In this document: one piece after another, positions 8,354-17,589 of the stretch
Position numbering within the stretch: the first letter of the stretch is position 1
How the letters are laid out: each line of letters opens with the position of its first letter
Source: Actinoplanes xinjiangensis
GTDB lineage: Bacteria; Actinomycetota; Actinomycetes; Mycobacteriales; Micromonosporaceae
Assembly: GCF_003148685.1 (NCBI RefSeq)
Contig: NZ_QGGR01000022.1
Span: forward strand, 97,460-161,459
DNA: 64,000 nt
Reading direction: 5' to 3'
Notes under the pieces: model-generated
What the model saw: the letters and a program-made list of their open reading frames with translations, nothing else
The model's database searches: none
Told to the model about the DNA's origin: nothing
Program-made: the position numbers and the translations under genes

Positions 8354-10836
8354 CCGCGATCGTGTTGCGCACCCAGCTCAGCGGGGTGCTGCGCCGGCCG
8401 GGGCGGCTGCTGATGACCGGGTTGTCGGTGCTGGTGGCGGCGTTCGTGGTGTTCGGGACGGTGCTGGCGTACGCGATCGTCAGCCGGACCACCCTGGACA
8501 CGTTCAGTGCGACACCCGAGGCGGTCAGCGTCGTCGCGTACACCACCGGCGGTGCACCGCTCGACCCGGAGCAGGTCGCCGCGATCCGTACCACCGCCGG
8601 GGTGGCCGAGGTGGCGGGCCGGGTGACCGCGACGTTCACGGTCGGCGACGCGTCTGCCGGCAGCGACCTCGACCTGCTCGCCGACCCGGGCACCGGTCCC
8701 CTGTCCCGGATCACCCTGGTCTCCGGCGCCTACCCGGCGGCGGCCCGGCAGATCGCGGTGGACCGGCGGGCCGCCGGACGGCTCGGCGTGACCGTCGGCG
8801 GCACGCTGCGGCTCAACACCCCCAACCGCGCCGGCAAGCCGGTGACGGTCACCGTGACCGGGATCGTCGACGGGCCGCGGGACTCGGCCGAACGCGCCTG
8901 GGCACCGGATCAGATGGTCGCCGCGCTCAGCGGCGAGCCCGGCTTCCCCCGGGTCGACGTGCTGGCCGGGCCCGGCGCCGACATCCCGGCGATGATCAAC
9001 GGGATGTCCGAGCGGCTGCTGCGCGATCCGACCGCCTACGTCAGCGTCACGACCGGCGACAGCATGCGGGTCCGCGAGGCACGCGCCGCGGTGCAGCAGT
9101 TCGATCAGCTGTTCGCCCTGGTGGCGATGTTCGTCGCGATCGCCGTCGTGGCCGCCGCGCTGGTGGCCACCTCCACGTTCCGGATCGTGTTCGCGCAGCG
9201 GATGCGGCAGCTGGCGCTGCTGCGCGCGATCGGTGCCCAGCGCAACCAGCTGGTGGTCGCCCTGGCCGTCGAGGGTGCGGTGGTCGGCCTGGTCACCGGC
9301 ACCGTCGGGGTGCTGCTCGCCCAGGCCGCCGGGTTCGCCGCGCCGGCCCTGGCCGCGATGTTCGGGCGCACCGTGTCCGCGCCCGGTGTGCCGGTGGGCG
9401 CCGCGGTGGCCGTGGTGCTCGGCGCCGGGCTGCTGACCGCCGGGGCCGTGCTCGCCCCCGCCTTCGCGGCGGCCGGGGTGTCGCCGTTGCAGGCGCTGCG
9501 CAGCGCGAGCACCCTGGCCGCCGAACGCGGCATCACCGTGCCGCGGCTGGTGGGCGGCCTGCTGCTGGTGGCGGTGACCGGCGGCATCGCCTGGCTGACC
9601 GTGCGCAGCATGGGTTCCTCCGAGGCGCTGCTCTACCTCGTCGGGACCGGCGCGTTCGGGTTCGGTGCGCTCATCCTGCTCGGCCCGGTGCTGATCCGCC
9701 CGATCCTCGCGGTGGCCGGGTGGCCGCTGCGGCGGTTCGGTCCCGCCGGGCGGCTCGCGGTCAGCGGCATCGGCGGCACGCCCCGGCGGGCGGCGGCGGT
9801 GTCGGTGGTGGTCGCGCTCGGCGTGACGATGCTGGCCGGAACGGTCGTGGGCATCTCCAGCCTGCAACTGTGGACCGACCGGACGATGGCCTCCCGTACC
9901 CCCGCCGACCTGGCCATGTTCGCCGAGGGCCGGGGCGGGCTCGACGACGTGGTGGCGAGATTACGTGCCGACTCGCGGTTCCGGGACGTCACACCGTTCC
10001 GGATGGCCGACTTCAGCTCCACCGACGGCGGGTTCTCGCACGGCGCGATCGCGGTCGACCTGACCGCGATGCCGATGCTGCGCACCCTGGAGGCGTCCGC
10101 CGGGCAGGTCACGGCGCTCGGTCCGGGCAAGGTCGTCCTGTCGGCGACCGCGGCGAGCGACCTGGGCGCCGGTGTTGGTGAGGTGGTGACGCTGCGCTCC
10201 GACGGCACGGTGCGGGCCGAGGTGGTGGCGATCCTGACCGGGGACGGGCCGCTGCGGATGGGCGCGGTCCTGACACCCGCCGACCTGGATGCGCTCGGTG
10301 GCGCGTCGCCCGGGGTGCTCGCCGACATCGCCACCGGCGGCCGGGACGAGGCGCTGGCCGCCTTCCGCGGTGCCGGCGCTCCGGCCGGGACCGAGGTGGC
10401 GGTGCTGGCCGACGCACGCGACAAGGCCGACGGCGAGGTGTCGTCACTGTTCGCGGCGGCGGTCGGCCTGCTCGGCCTGACCGTGCTGATCGCGGCGGTC
10501 GGTGTCGGCACCACGACCGGCCTGTCGGTGCTGGAACGCACCCAGGAGTTCGGCCTGGCCCGTGCGTTGGGCCTGACCCGGGCCCGGCTGCGGTTGATGA
10601 TCGGCATGGAGGCAGGGCTGTACGGCCTGATCGGCGCGGTGCTCGGCATCCTGCTGGGCGTGCCGATGGCGTGGCTGGCCCTGGAGTCGCTGCGCCTGGA
10701 CCTGCCGATGACCCTCCCGGCCGGGCGATTGGCCGCGATCGCGCTGGTGACGGCCACGATCACGGTCCTGGCAGGCCTGCTGCCGGCCCGCCGCGCGGCC
10801 CGGGTCAGCCCGGTGGCCGCGCTGGCCGCCGACTGA
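8350..10836 (+). CDS. FtsX-like ABC transporter permease
   Basis: 828 residues. The N-terminal transmembrane helix (LLMTGLSVLVAAFVVFGTVLA) is followed by an extracytoplasmic MacB-PCD-like domain to about residue 250. Three helices form the first FtsX core (with FAQRMRQLALLRAIGAQ), then come a central helix pair, a second extracytoplasmic domain and a second FtsX core near the C-terminus (ERTQEFGLARALGLTRARL). This ten-helix duplicated layout is typical of the actinobacterial exporter group. It is the last gene of the 7275-10836 operon and is followed by a strong terminator hairpin. Confidence 0.93.
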   Translation: MTAIVLRTQLSGVLRRPGRLLMTGLSVLVAAFVVFGTVLAYAIVSRTTLDTFSATPEAVSVVAYTTGGAPLDPEQVAAIRTTAGVAEVAGRVTATFTVGDASAGSDLDLLADPGTGPLSRITLVSGAYPAAARQIAVDRRAAGRLGVTVGGTLRLNTPNRAGKPVTVTVTGIVDGPRDSAERAWAPDQMVAALSGEPGFPRVDVLAGPGADIPAMINGMSERLLRDPTAYVSVTTGDSMRVREARAAVQQFDQLFALVAMFVAIAVVAAALVATSTFRIVFAQRMRQLALLRAIGAQRNQLVVALAVEGAVVGLVTGTVGVLLAQAAGFAAPALAAMFGRTVSAPGVPVGAAVAVVLGAGLLTAGAVLAPAFAAAGVSPLQALRSASTLAAERGITVPRLVGGLLLVAVTGGIAWLTVRSMGSSEALLYLVGTGAFGFGALILLGPVLIRPILAVAGWPLRRFGPAGRLAVSGIGGTPRRAAAVSVVVALGVTMLAGTVVGISSLQLWTDRTMASRTPADLAMFAEGRGGLDDVVARLRADSRFRDVTPFRMADFSSTDGGFSHGAIAVDLTAMPMLRTLEASAGQVTALGPGKVVLSATAASDLGAGVGEVVTLRSDGTVRAEVVAILTGDGPLRMGAVLTPADLDALGGASPGVLADIATGGRDEALAAFRGAGAPAGTEVAVLADARDKADGEVSSLFAAAVGLLGLTVLIAAVGVGTTTGLSVLERTQEFGLARALGLTRARLRLMIGMEAGLYGLIGAVLGILLGVPMAWLALESLRLDLPMTLPAGRLAAIALVTATITVLAGLLPARRAARVSPVAALAAD

Positions 10837-10850
10837 CCCGGCACCGACAG

Positions 10851-10881
10851 CCCCGGCCGGCGGCCACCCCGCCGGCCGGGG
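10851..10881. terminator. Bidirectional terminator hairpin
   Basis: A perfect 13-bp stem, CCCCGGCCGGCGG pairing with CCGCCGGCCGGGG around the loop CCACC, lies between the convergent permease (ends 10836) and DUF5984 gene (ends 10915). No T-run follows, as is common in high-GC actinomycetes. Confidence 0.75.
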
Positions 10882-10914
10882 TCTCGAACGCTGAACGCCA
10901 CCTCGGGGTGCCGC

Positions 10915-11697
10915 TCACCGCCCCGAACGCGACCCACCGAGCAACGTCGCGACGCCCTGACGGATGGCGGCCCAGTCGGTGTCGGGGGTCCGGTCGAGGT
11001 GATGGCGGAGCCAACCCGCGCGGTTCTGCTGCTCCTTCCGCAACCCGGCGAGGTCGAGGTCGACTCCGGGCAACCCGCCGCGGCGCTCCAACTCCTCGAC
11101 CCGCTCTCGCATGGCCGTGATGAGCTGCCGGTCGAGCGTCTGCACGGCGTCGCGATACTCGGCCGTCGGAACGCTGAATCGCACCGCCGGGCCGGCGGTG
11201 AACCCGATCCGGCCGTCGTCCTCGTGGCGCCAGTCGACGGTCACCTCGTCCTGATCACCACGGATCGTCCGCCAGAACCGCAAGTAAGGCGGGTTCAGCA
11301 GGTAGCCGAGGTCCAGGGAGCGCTCCGCGTGCCATAGAACGGCCGCGACCACCGGATGGTCCGGGGCGTTCGGATCGTCGCCTTCTTCCCGTACGCCCAC
11401 GTACGACAACCAGTTGACCTTCCACTGATCTTCATCCGACGCGACGAAGGCGACCAGATCGTCGGGCACCGGCTCCAGCACCGACGGCGTGAGGAGGTTG
11501 ACGTCCTCCCAGAGCCGCACCACCTGGTAGTCGACATAGGGCCGGGGATCGTCGCAACGGGTCCGGCGCAGCAGCTCGTGCCCGCCGCCCTCGATCCAGT
11601 ACCAGCCGTCGGTGAGTCCGAACCAGTGCAGACTCGGCGGGTCGCCCCACGGCTCCACCTCGTCCAGCGCCCGTAGTTCGAACCGGAATCTGATCAT
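10915..11697 (-). CDS. DUF5984 family protein
   Basis: 260 residues when started at the ATG at 11697 (MIRFRFELRALDEVEPWG). An in-frame ATG at 11751 would add 18 unconserved-looking residues. The N-terminal stretch with LHWFGLTDGWYWIEGGGHELLR matches my memory of the DUF5984 family, an uncharacterised actinobacterial cytosolic family. It is rich in Trp and acidic residues and has no signal peptide or membrane segment. It ends in a basic Arg-rich tail. It is a monocistronic gene between two terminator hairpins. The biochemical role is unknown. Confidence 0.8.
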   Translation of the reverse strand: MIRFRFELRALDEVEPWGDPPSLHWFGLTDGWYWIEGGGHELLRRTRCDDPRPYVDYQVVRLWEDVNLLTPSVLEPVPDDLVAFVASDEDQWKVNWLSYVGVREEGDDPNAPDHPVVAAVLWHAERSLDLGYLLNPPYLRFWRTIRGDQDEVTVDWRHEDDGRIGFTAGPAVRFSVPTAEYRDAVQTLDRQLITAMRERVEELERRGGLPGVDLDLAGLRKEQQNRAGWLRHHLDRTPDTDWAAIRQGVATLLGGSRSGR

Positions 11698-11765
11698 CGC
11701 ATCAGTTTCCCCGGAGAGCCGGACGGCACCGCGCACCGGTCCTGAGGGCACATTCCCGCGGCGGT

Positions 11766-11795
11766 GCCCGGCGGCGATGGAGTCTGCCGCCGGGC
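11766..11795. terminator. Terminator hairpin after subtilase gene
   Basis: A perfect 10-bp stem, GCCCGGCGGC with GCCGCCGGGC and a 10-base loop, starts about 20 bases beyond the stop of the subtilase gene on the minus strand. It also insulates the upstream region of the DUF5984 gene. Confidence 0.65.
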
Positions 11796-11814
11796 CCGTC
11801 GTGCGGCGGGCCGG

Positions 11815-12999
11815 TCAGAAGGCCGCCGTGTAGAGCAGCCGGTTCGGTGAGCCGGAGCCGGGACTGGTCACCACCCCGGTGGTGGCGTTGCCGACGATCG
11901 CCGCATGCACCTGCGCGGGGGTGTCCGCCGGATGGGTGGCCAGGTAGAGGGCGGCCGCCCCGGCGACGTGCGGCGTGGCCATCGACGTACCGCTGATCGT
12001 GTTGGTGGCGGTGTCGTTGGTGTTCCAGGTCGACGGGATGCTGATGCCGGGTGCGAACACGTCCACGCAGGTGCCGCGATTGGCCCAGGACGGCTTCGCG
12101 TCGCTGCTGTTGGTCGCCGACACGGTGATCGCGGCCGGGACGCGGGCCGGTGACTGGGTGCAGGCGTCCAGGGCGAACAGGCCGAGGAACCCGTTGCCGG
12201 CGGCGATCGAGTAGCTGACGCCGGAGGTGATCGACGCGCTGACCGCGTTGTCCAGGGCGGTGTCGGCTCCCCCGCCGAGGCTCATGTTGGCCACCGCCGG
12301 TTTGACGGCGTTCGCGGTCACCCATTCGATGCCGGCCACCACCTGGGCGGTGGTGCCGCTGCCCTCGCAGTTGAGCACCCGCACGCCGACGAGTTGCACA
12401 CCCTTGGCGACACCGTAGGCACCGCCGCCGACGGTTCCGGCGACGTGCGTGCCGTGGCCGTTGCAGTCGTCGGCCGTACCGCCGTCGATCGCGTCGAATC
12501 CGCTGCTCGCCCGGCCGCCGAAGTCCTGGTGGGAGGTGCGGACGCCGGTGTCGATGATGTAGGCGCGCACATTCGACGCCGTCGTGTTGTAGGTGTAGGC
12601 GGCGTTCACCGGCCGGTTGCGCTGGTCGATGCGGTCCAGGCCGTAGGACGGCGGGTTGTTCTGCGTGTCGGAGATCCGGTGGATCACGTTGGGCTGCACG
12701 AACGCGACGTCCGGGTCGGCGGCGACCTGCCGCGCCTTGCGCGCCGTCATCGTCGCCGAGAAACCGTTGAAGACCTTGGAGTACGTCCGGAGCGGCGTCG
12801 TCTGGTGCTCGGCGGCCACGGTACGGGCGATCGTGCCGGACTTGAGGACGACGATGTAGCTGTCCTTCACGACTTCGGCGCCCGGCACCGTGAGGATGTC
12901 GGCTTCGGGCGGGGCGGCCTGGGCGCCGGTGGACAGCCCGAGGGTGGCGAGGACGGCGGCGGCGGTAGCCGCGATGCTGCGTCGAACGGTTGTGCGCAA
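11815..12999 (-). CDS. Secreted S8 family serine protease (subtilase)
   Basis: 394 residues from a TTG at 12999. This start is chosen because GGGAGG lies six bases upstream and a classic signal peptide begins there (MRTTVRRSIAATAAA... ending GAQAAPP). An inhibitor I9 propeptide follows (about 35-110, DSYIVVLKSGTIARTVAA), then the proteinase K-like catalytic domain. The triad is Asp150 in AYIIDTGVR, His182 in NGHGTHVAG and Ser339 in SGTSMATPHVAG; the oxyanion Asn is in SIAAGNGF. No C-terminal extra domain is present. It is an extracellular endopeptidase, probably used for nutrient scavenging. The adjacent kinase and metalloprotease genes run on the same strand. Confidence 0.93.
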   Translation of the reverse strand: MRTTVRRSIAATAAAVLATLGLSTGAQAAPPEADILTVPGAEVVKDSYIVVLKSGTIARTVAAEHQTTPLRTYSKVFNGFSATMTARKARQVAADPDVAFVQPNVIHRISDTQNNPPSYGLDRIDQRNRPVNAAYTYNTTASNVRAYIIDTGVRTSHQDFGGRASSGFDAIDGGTADDCNGHGTHVAGTVGGGAYGVAKGVQLVGVRVLNCEGSGTTAQVVAGIEWVTANAVKPAVANMSLGGGADTALDNAVSASITSGVSYSIAAGNGFLGLFALDACTQSPARVPAAITVSATNSSDAKPSWANRGTCVDVFAPGISIPSTWNTNDTATNTISGTSMATPHVAGAAALYLATHPADTPAQVHAAIVGNATTGVVTSPGSGSPNRLLYTAAF

Positions 13000-13083
13000 G
13001 GGAACCTCCCGACTCTGGGTGGTCACGCAACCACGTCCCGTGAAGCTAACAGTGAAATTGAGCACTGTGAATGCTTCCGAATT

Positions 13084-14439
13084 TCACGGCTGGGCGTGCG
13101 CGCCTCCGAGGGTGCGCCACCACCGGCGTCGTGACGGCACGGCCGCGGCGGTGTCGCCGGAGACGATGCCCAGGGTGAGACCGACCCGCGCCCCGCCCCA
13201 CTCGTTGCGGGTCACGGTGAAGGAGCCGCCGGTGTCGGCGGCCAGGCGCTGGGCGATGTCCAGGCCCAGGCCGGTGGAGTCGGCACCGCTCGCGCCGCGG
13301 GCCAGAGCGGCCTCCGGGTCGGCGAATCCGGGCCCGGCGTCGTCGACGATCACGGTGGCCGACTCCGCCTCGCGGACCACGCGGACCCGGCAGGCGGCGT
13401 CCTCGGCGGTGTGGTGGAAGACGTTGCCGAGCAGCACGTCCAGGGCCTCGGTGACCCGCGACCAGGCGGCCGGCACGGTGATCCCGTCCGGCGGCGGATC
13501 GGCCTGCCAGGGACGGCCCTGATCCTCGGCGAGGGCGCCCCAGAATTCGGTACGGTCGGCGACCACCGCCCCCAGATCGCAGTGCAGGCGGGGCCGGGCC
13601 GCCAGCGGACGGCCGGCTTCGCTGATCACAGCGCTGATCTCGTGTTCGAGGCGGTCGACGACACGCAGCTGGCGGTCGCGGTCGTCGCCGGCGGGCAGTC
13701 CCTCGGCGTTGAGGCGCAGGGCGGTGAGCGGCACCCGCAGGCGGTGCGACAGGTTCGCCGCCAGCGCCCGCTCCTTGGCGAGCAGCTCCAGGAACCGGTC
13801 GGCGAGCAGGTTCAGGGCCGACCCCACCTCCTCGATCTCGCGGGGGCCGCTGGGGCGTACCCGGGCATGGAGTTGACCTCCCCCGAGGCTGGTGGCGGTG
13901 CGTGCCAGATCGCGGGTGGCGCGCACCACGCGGGCCGCCAGCCGGTCGGCGAGGAACATGCAGAGCCCGACCAGGACGATCGCCTCGACCAGCAGCACCA
14001 AGACGGCGGTGCCGACGCCGGCGCGCAGGGACGTCTCGGGGACGAAGACCTCGATGACGGCGATCAGGCCCTGCGGCAGGGCGACCGGGCGCAGGTAGAC
14101 GCGGCCGCCGTCGATGCCGATCGTGCCGGCGGTCTCCCGCTGCCGGACCTGGGCGACCGCGCCGTCGCCGGCCCGGCTGACCCCGACGGTGCCGAGGGCG
14201 GGCAGGTGGGCGGCGAGTTCGCCGCGCTGACCGGCCCGGGTGCTCATGATCGAGGTGAGGACCAGCTCACGGTCGGTGGCGACGACCACGACGGCGGACA
14301 GGCCGAGGGCCTGGCGTTCGGCCTCGCGCATGGCACGGTCCTGCACGGCGCTGTGCACGAGCAGGGCCAGGGGGATGACGAACGCCAGCGCCACCAGGGT
14401 GGTGACGGCGAGGGCGACCAGTACGTAGCTTCGTCTCAT
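13084..14439 (-). CDS. Sensor histidine kinase with HAMP domain
   Basis: About 451 residues from an ATG at 14439; an in-frame ATG at 14454 adds five residues. A transmembrane helix (about 5-27), an extracytoplasmic sensor region of roughly 110 residues and a second helix (about 145-170, AVLVLLVEAIVLVGLCMFLAD) lead into a HAMP domain. The H-box is LSHRLRVPLTALRLNAEGL (His232, followed by Arg instead of Glu). The HATPase domain contains LLGNVFHHTA, VDDAGPGF and STGLGLDIA. No regulator gene is adjacent. The OmpR-type regulator at 18181 is the nearest and may be the partner, with protease genes in between. Confidence 0.88.
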   Translation of the reverse strand: MRRSYVLVALAVTTLVALAFVIPLALLVHSAVQDRAMREAERQALGLSAVVVVATDRELVLTSIMSTRAGQRGELAAHLPALGTVGVSRAGDGAVAQVRQRETAGTIGIDGGRVYLRPVALPQGLIAVIEVFVPETSLRAGVGTAVLVLLVEAIVLVGLCMFLADRLAARVVRATRDLARTATSLGGGQLHARVRPSGPREIEEVGSALNLLADRFLELLAKERALAANLSHRLRVPLTALRLNAEGLPAGDDRDRQLRVVDRLEHEISAVISEAGRPLAARPRLHCDLGAVVADRTEFWGALAEDQGRPWQADPPPDGITVPAAWSRVTEALDVLLGNVFHHTAEDAACRVRVVREAESATVIVDDAGPGFADPEAALARGASGADSTGLGLDIAQRLAADTGGSFTVTRNEWGGARVGLTLGIVSGDTAAAVPSRRRWWRTLGGAHAQP

Positions 14440-14461
14440 CGGACCGCCGACCATAGCCGGA

Positions 14462-14497
14462 CCGGGCGTGCCCCACCATAGGCAGGGGCACGCCCGG
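14462..14497. terminator. Terminator hairpin after M4-M28 protease gene
   Basis: A perfect 13-bp stem, CCGGGCGTGCCCC with GGGGCACGCCCGG and a 10-base loop, lies 11 bases beyond the metalloprotease stop (minus strand) and just upstream of the kinase start. The kinase therefore probably has its own promoter or depends on readthrough. Confidence 0.75.
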
Positions 14498-14507
14498 CGA
14501 GCGCTGA

Positions 14508-17456
14508 TCAGAACGTCAGGGCCCAGGAGTTCAGCGTTCCGGTGTCACCGGAGTACAGGTCGCGGACCCGCAGCTTCCAGGTGCCGGCCGCCTGCTCGGC
14601 GGAGGCGTCGACGGTCTGGCCGACCTTGACGTCGTCGGCACTGTCGAAGCGGCTGGACTTCTTGATCCGGTAGGCGGTGCCGTCCGGGGCGATCACGTCG
14701 ATCTCCAGGTCACCGCGGAAACCGTGCCGGATGTCGACGTCGACCTTGAGCGTGGCCGGCGCCTGGCCGGAGCGCTGCACGGTGATCGGCGACTCGATCG
14801 CGGAACGGTCCTTGATCGCGAAGTCGGCGGGGTTCTCCACCCGGGTCGAGGTGGGCTCGGCGGGTGCCTTCACCCCGGTCAGGGCCCAGGCGGCGTACGC
14901 GGCGACGTCGGTGTGCGCGTCCAGGGCGTCGTGGTCCACGTTGCCGGCCCCGTCACAGCTGGAGTGGTAGCACGGGTCGTACGGCTTGCCCGCCTCACCG
15001 TCCCACTTGGCGGCCTCGGCCGCGGTCATCGCCGGTGCCAGGCTGAGGCTGGCGGTACCACCGGTCGGGATGCCCGCGGCCTTGAAGGAGGCGTGGTCGG
15101 AGCGGCCCTTGATGTCGGTGGAGTCCGGCTCGATGCCCTCGGCGGCGAAGCCGGCCTTCAGCGCGGCGGCGATCGCGGTGCCCCTGGTGTCGTCGCCGTA
15201 GACGAAGTAGCCGGGGTTCGGCGAGCCGATCATGTCGAAGTTCAGGTACCCGGTGATCTTCGCCCGCTCACCCGTGGCCAGCGAGGACACGTACGCCTTG
15301 GAGCCGACCAGGCCGGCCTCCTCGGCGCCCCACCAGCCGAATCGGATGCCCTTGTCACCGTTGGCGCCGGAGGCGGCGTAGGCCAGGGCGACCTCGAGGA
15401 TGCCGGCCGAGCCGGAGGCGTTGTCGTTGACGCCCGCACCCTGGGTGACGCTGTCCAGGTGCGCCCCGAGCATGACGACCCGGTTGGGGTCGCCACGCCC
15501 GGGCAGATCGGCGATCAGGTTGTAACCCGTCTTGCCGGCGTGGGTGAACTGCTGGACGCGGGTGGTGTATCCGGCCACGTCCAGGCGCTGCTTGAGGTAG
15601 TCGAGCGAGGCTTTGTAGCCGGCCGATCCGTGCGCCCGGTTGCCGTTGTTGGCCTGCGCGATGCGGGCGAACTCGTTGATGTCGGCGCGCAGAGCGGCGG
15701 CGTCGATGTCGACCGTCTGCACGGCGGTGGCGGTCGGGTTCGGCGCGGACGGAGCCGGGGCGGACGTGCCCGGCGCGGACGGGCTCGGGGCCGTCGACGG
15801 CGACGCCGGAGCCGACGGTGAAGGGGTGGTGGCCGACGGTACCGGCTGCGGGGCGGTCACCGTGCAGGTCGGGTCGCCCTGGGAAGGCACGCTGACGGCG
15901 TCCCAGGCGGCCTTGACCACGTTGAACTCGGTGCAGCTGTTCGGGTGCAGCTCGCGGGCCGCGTCCAGGGTCGCCTTACGGGCCTTGGTGTACGTCCAGC
16001 CGGAGGTCTTGCGCAGCAGCGCGTGGTAGAAGATCTCGCCCGCCGGCCACAGCCCGATGCCGGTGACCCTGCTGCCGTTGCAGGTGGCGCTGGCCGGTTT
16101 GCCGGCCGGGGCGGAACCCTCGGCGGCCAGGTAGAACCAGTGGTTGAGCGGTCCGGCGGCCGAGTGCACCTCGGTGGTCGGGATCGACGACGACCAGCAG
16201 TTGGGGTCGCCGACCGCCGACGGGGTGTGCATGTTGCGGATCGGGCCGCGGCCGGAGAGGTTGACCTCCTCGCCGACCAGGTAGTCGGCCGGGTCGTTCG
16301 GGTTCGCGGCGAAGTGCTCGGCCAGGGTGCCGAAGATGTCGCCGGTCGCCTCGTTCAGGCCGCCGGTCTCGTTGGTGGTGCCGCGGCTGCCGCCCGGGGT
16401 GTGGCAGAAGACGCCGTGGCCGAGCTCGTGGGCGACCACGTCGACCGAGTTGACCTGGCGGGCGCCGTCGCTGGTCCGGCCGTACTTGGTCTGGTCGCGG
16501 TTCGCGTCGCCGGTGCCGGCGCAGCTGTAGAAGGCGTTGACCTCGGCCAGGCCGACGAACATGGAGGCGGTGCCGCCCTTGCCGTCGATGCCGTTGCGGT
16601 TGAACTTCGTCTTCAGCATGTCCCACATGACGCCGCCGGCGTACTGGGTGTCGACGCCGCCCGTGGTCGGGTCGCTGCCGGTGCCGTTGCCCCACTTGTC
16701 GTCGGCGTCGGTGAGGACCTGGCCGGTCCGGTCGTTGAGCACCCGCATGCCGCCGCGTGACGGGTCGCGCATCTCGAACCCACCGGACCCGGTGGTGGTG
16801 CCGATGGTGACCTGACCGCCGTAGTGACCCTGCCCGGTGCCACCGGTGATCTCGTCCCATGATCCGGCGTACTCACCGGTCCGCGCGTCGACGTAGGCGT
16901 GCGCGCGGCTCGCCTCGGCACCCGGCCGGCTCTCGATGACGACCTCCCAGACCAGGCGGTCCTTGCCGTCGCCGGCGATGACGCCGAGTTTCGGCTCACC
17001 GGCGACGTCGCCCGGGTGGATGAGCAGCGACACCTTCTTCGCCTTGGCGGCGGTCACCTTCGGTGTGGTGGCGACCTCCACCTCGGCGCCCGCGGTGCCG
17101 CCCTTCACGGTGCCCTTGGCGTCGGTCACCACGACCACGTCACCGCCGACGAAAACCGGGAGGTTCTTGTACGTACGGGCGTAGCTGACGTAGTTCAGGC
17201 CGCGCGGCGTGGTGATCACCGACTGGCGGGTGTACCTGGCGTCCGGGTCCTTGACGAACCCGGTGGACGTACCGGTCACGTACTGGTCGGCCGCGGCCGC
17301 GGAGCTGACCGCGCCGCCGTCGGAGAAGTCCGGCTCCGGAACCTCGCCGACCCCCGAGTAACCGGCGGTGTACGCCGCTCCCAGACCGAGCATGACCAGT
17401 GTGGCGCTGCTCAGCGCGGTGACGCGTAACGCTCTTCTGCTGCGGGAACGCCTCAC
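14508..17456 (-). CDS. Secreted M4 thermolysin-like / M28 aminopeptidase fusion with P domain
   Basis: 982 residues from a GTG at 17456, chosen for GGGAGG seven bases upstream and the signal peptide RRALRVTALSSATLVMLGLG. An FTP/PepSY-type propeptide (about 60-190) precedes an M4 catalytic domain with HELGH (His343, Glu344, His347) and the third ligand Glu369 in GGLNEATGD. A Pro/Ser/Ala-rich linker (about 535-580) leads into an M28 Zn-aminopeptidase with GAHLDS (His666), GVNDNASG, WGAEEAGLVGS, NFDMIGSPN and RSDHASF. The last 85 residues form a proprotein-convertase P-like beta-sandwich (FRGDLEIDVIAPDGTAYRI). All metal ligands of both enzymes look intact, so the protein could combine endo- and exopeptidase activity. 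It is divergent from nothing nearby and ends in a strong terminator. Confidence 0.92.
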   Translation of the reverse strand: MRRSRSRRALRVTALSSATLVMLGLGAAYTAGYSGVGEVPEPDFSDGGAVSSAAAADQYVTGTSTGFVKDPDARYTRQSVITTPRGLNYVSYARTYKNLPVFVGGDVVVVTDAKGTVKGGTAGAEVEVATTPKVTAAKAKKVSLLIHPGDVAGEPKLGVIAGDGKDRLVWEVVIESRPGAEASRAHAYVDARTGEYAGSWDEITGGTGQGHYGGQVTIGTTTGSGGFEMRDPSRGGMRVLNDRTGQVLTDADDKWGNGTGSDPTTGGVDTQYAGGVMWDMLKTKFNRNGIDGKGGTASMFVGLAEVNAFYSCAGTGDANRDQTKYGRTSDGARQVNSVDVVAHELGHGVFCHTPGGSRGTTNETGGLNEATGDIFGTLAEHFAANPNDPADYLVGEEVNLSGRGPIRNMHTPSAVGDPNCWSSSIPTTEVHSAAGPLNHWFYLAAEGSAPAGKPASATCNGSRVTGIGLWPAGEIFYHALLRKTSGWTYTKARKATLDAARELHPNSCTEFNVVKAAWDAVSVPSQGDPTCTVTAPQPVPSATTPSPSAPASPSTAPSPSAPGTSAPAPSAPNPTATAVQTVDIDAAALRADINEFARIAQANNGNRAHGSAGYKASLDYLKQRLDVAGYTTRVQQFTHAGKTGYNLIADLPGRGDPNRVVMLGAHLDSVTQGAGVNDNASGSAGILEVALAYAASGANGDKGIRFGWWGAEEAGLVGSKAYVSSLATGERAKITGYLNFDMIGSPNPGYFVYGDDTRGTAIAAALKAGFAAEGIEPDSTDIKGRSDHASFKAAGIPTGGTASLSLAPAMTAAEAAKWDGEAGKPYDPCYHSSCDGAGNVDHDALDAHTDVAAYAAWALTGVKAPAEPTSTRVENPADFAIKDRSAIESPITVQRSGQAPATLKVDVDIRHGFRGDLEIDVIAPDGTAYRIKKSSRFDSADDVKVGQTVDASAEQAAGTWKLRVRDLYSGDTGTLNSWALTF

Positions 17457-17589
17457 TGACGATCCTCCCAAGGCTGTTGTCGATCTCTGTGTGCCGCGAG
17501 AGTCTCGCCGCGCCAGCCTTAAGAGCACCGGAAGGAACGCTATCGGACCGGTAACGACATGCCGACGCCGATCGATGCGCGAGCCGGTA

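Noticed and set aside
8029..9867. Minus-strand frame of about 610 codons opposite the exporter genes
   Set aside because: Composition is typical of a GC shadow (RHRR, GHGG runs), while the ATPase and permease motifs lie on the plus strand.
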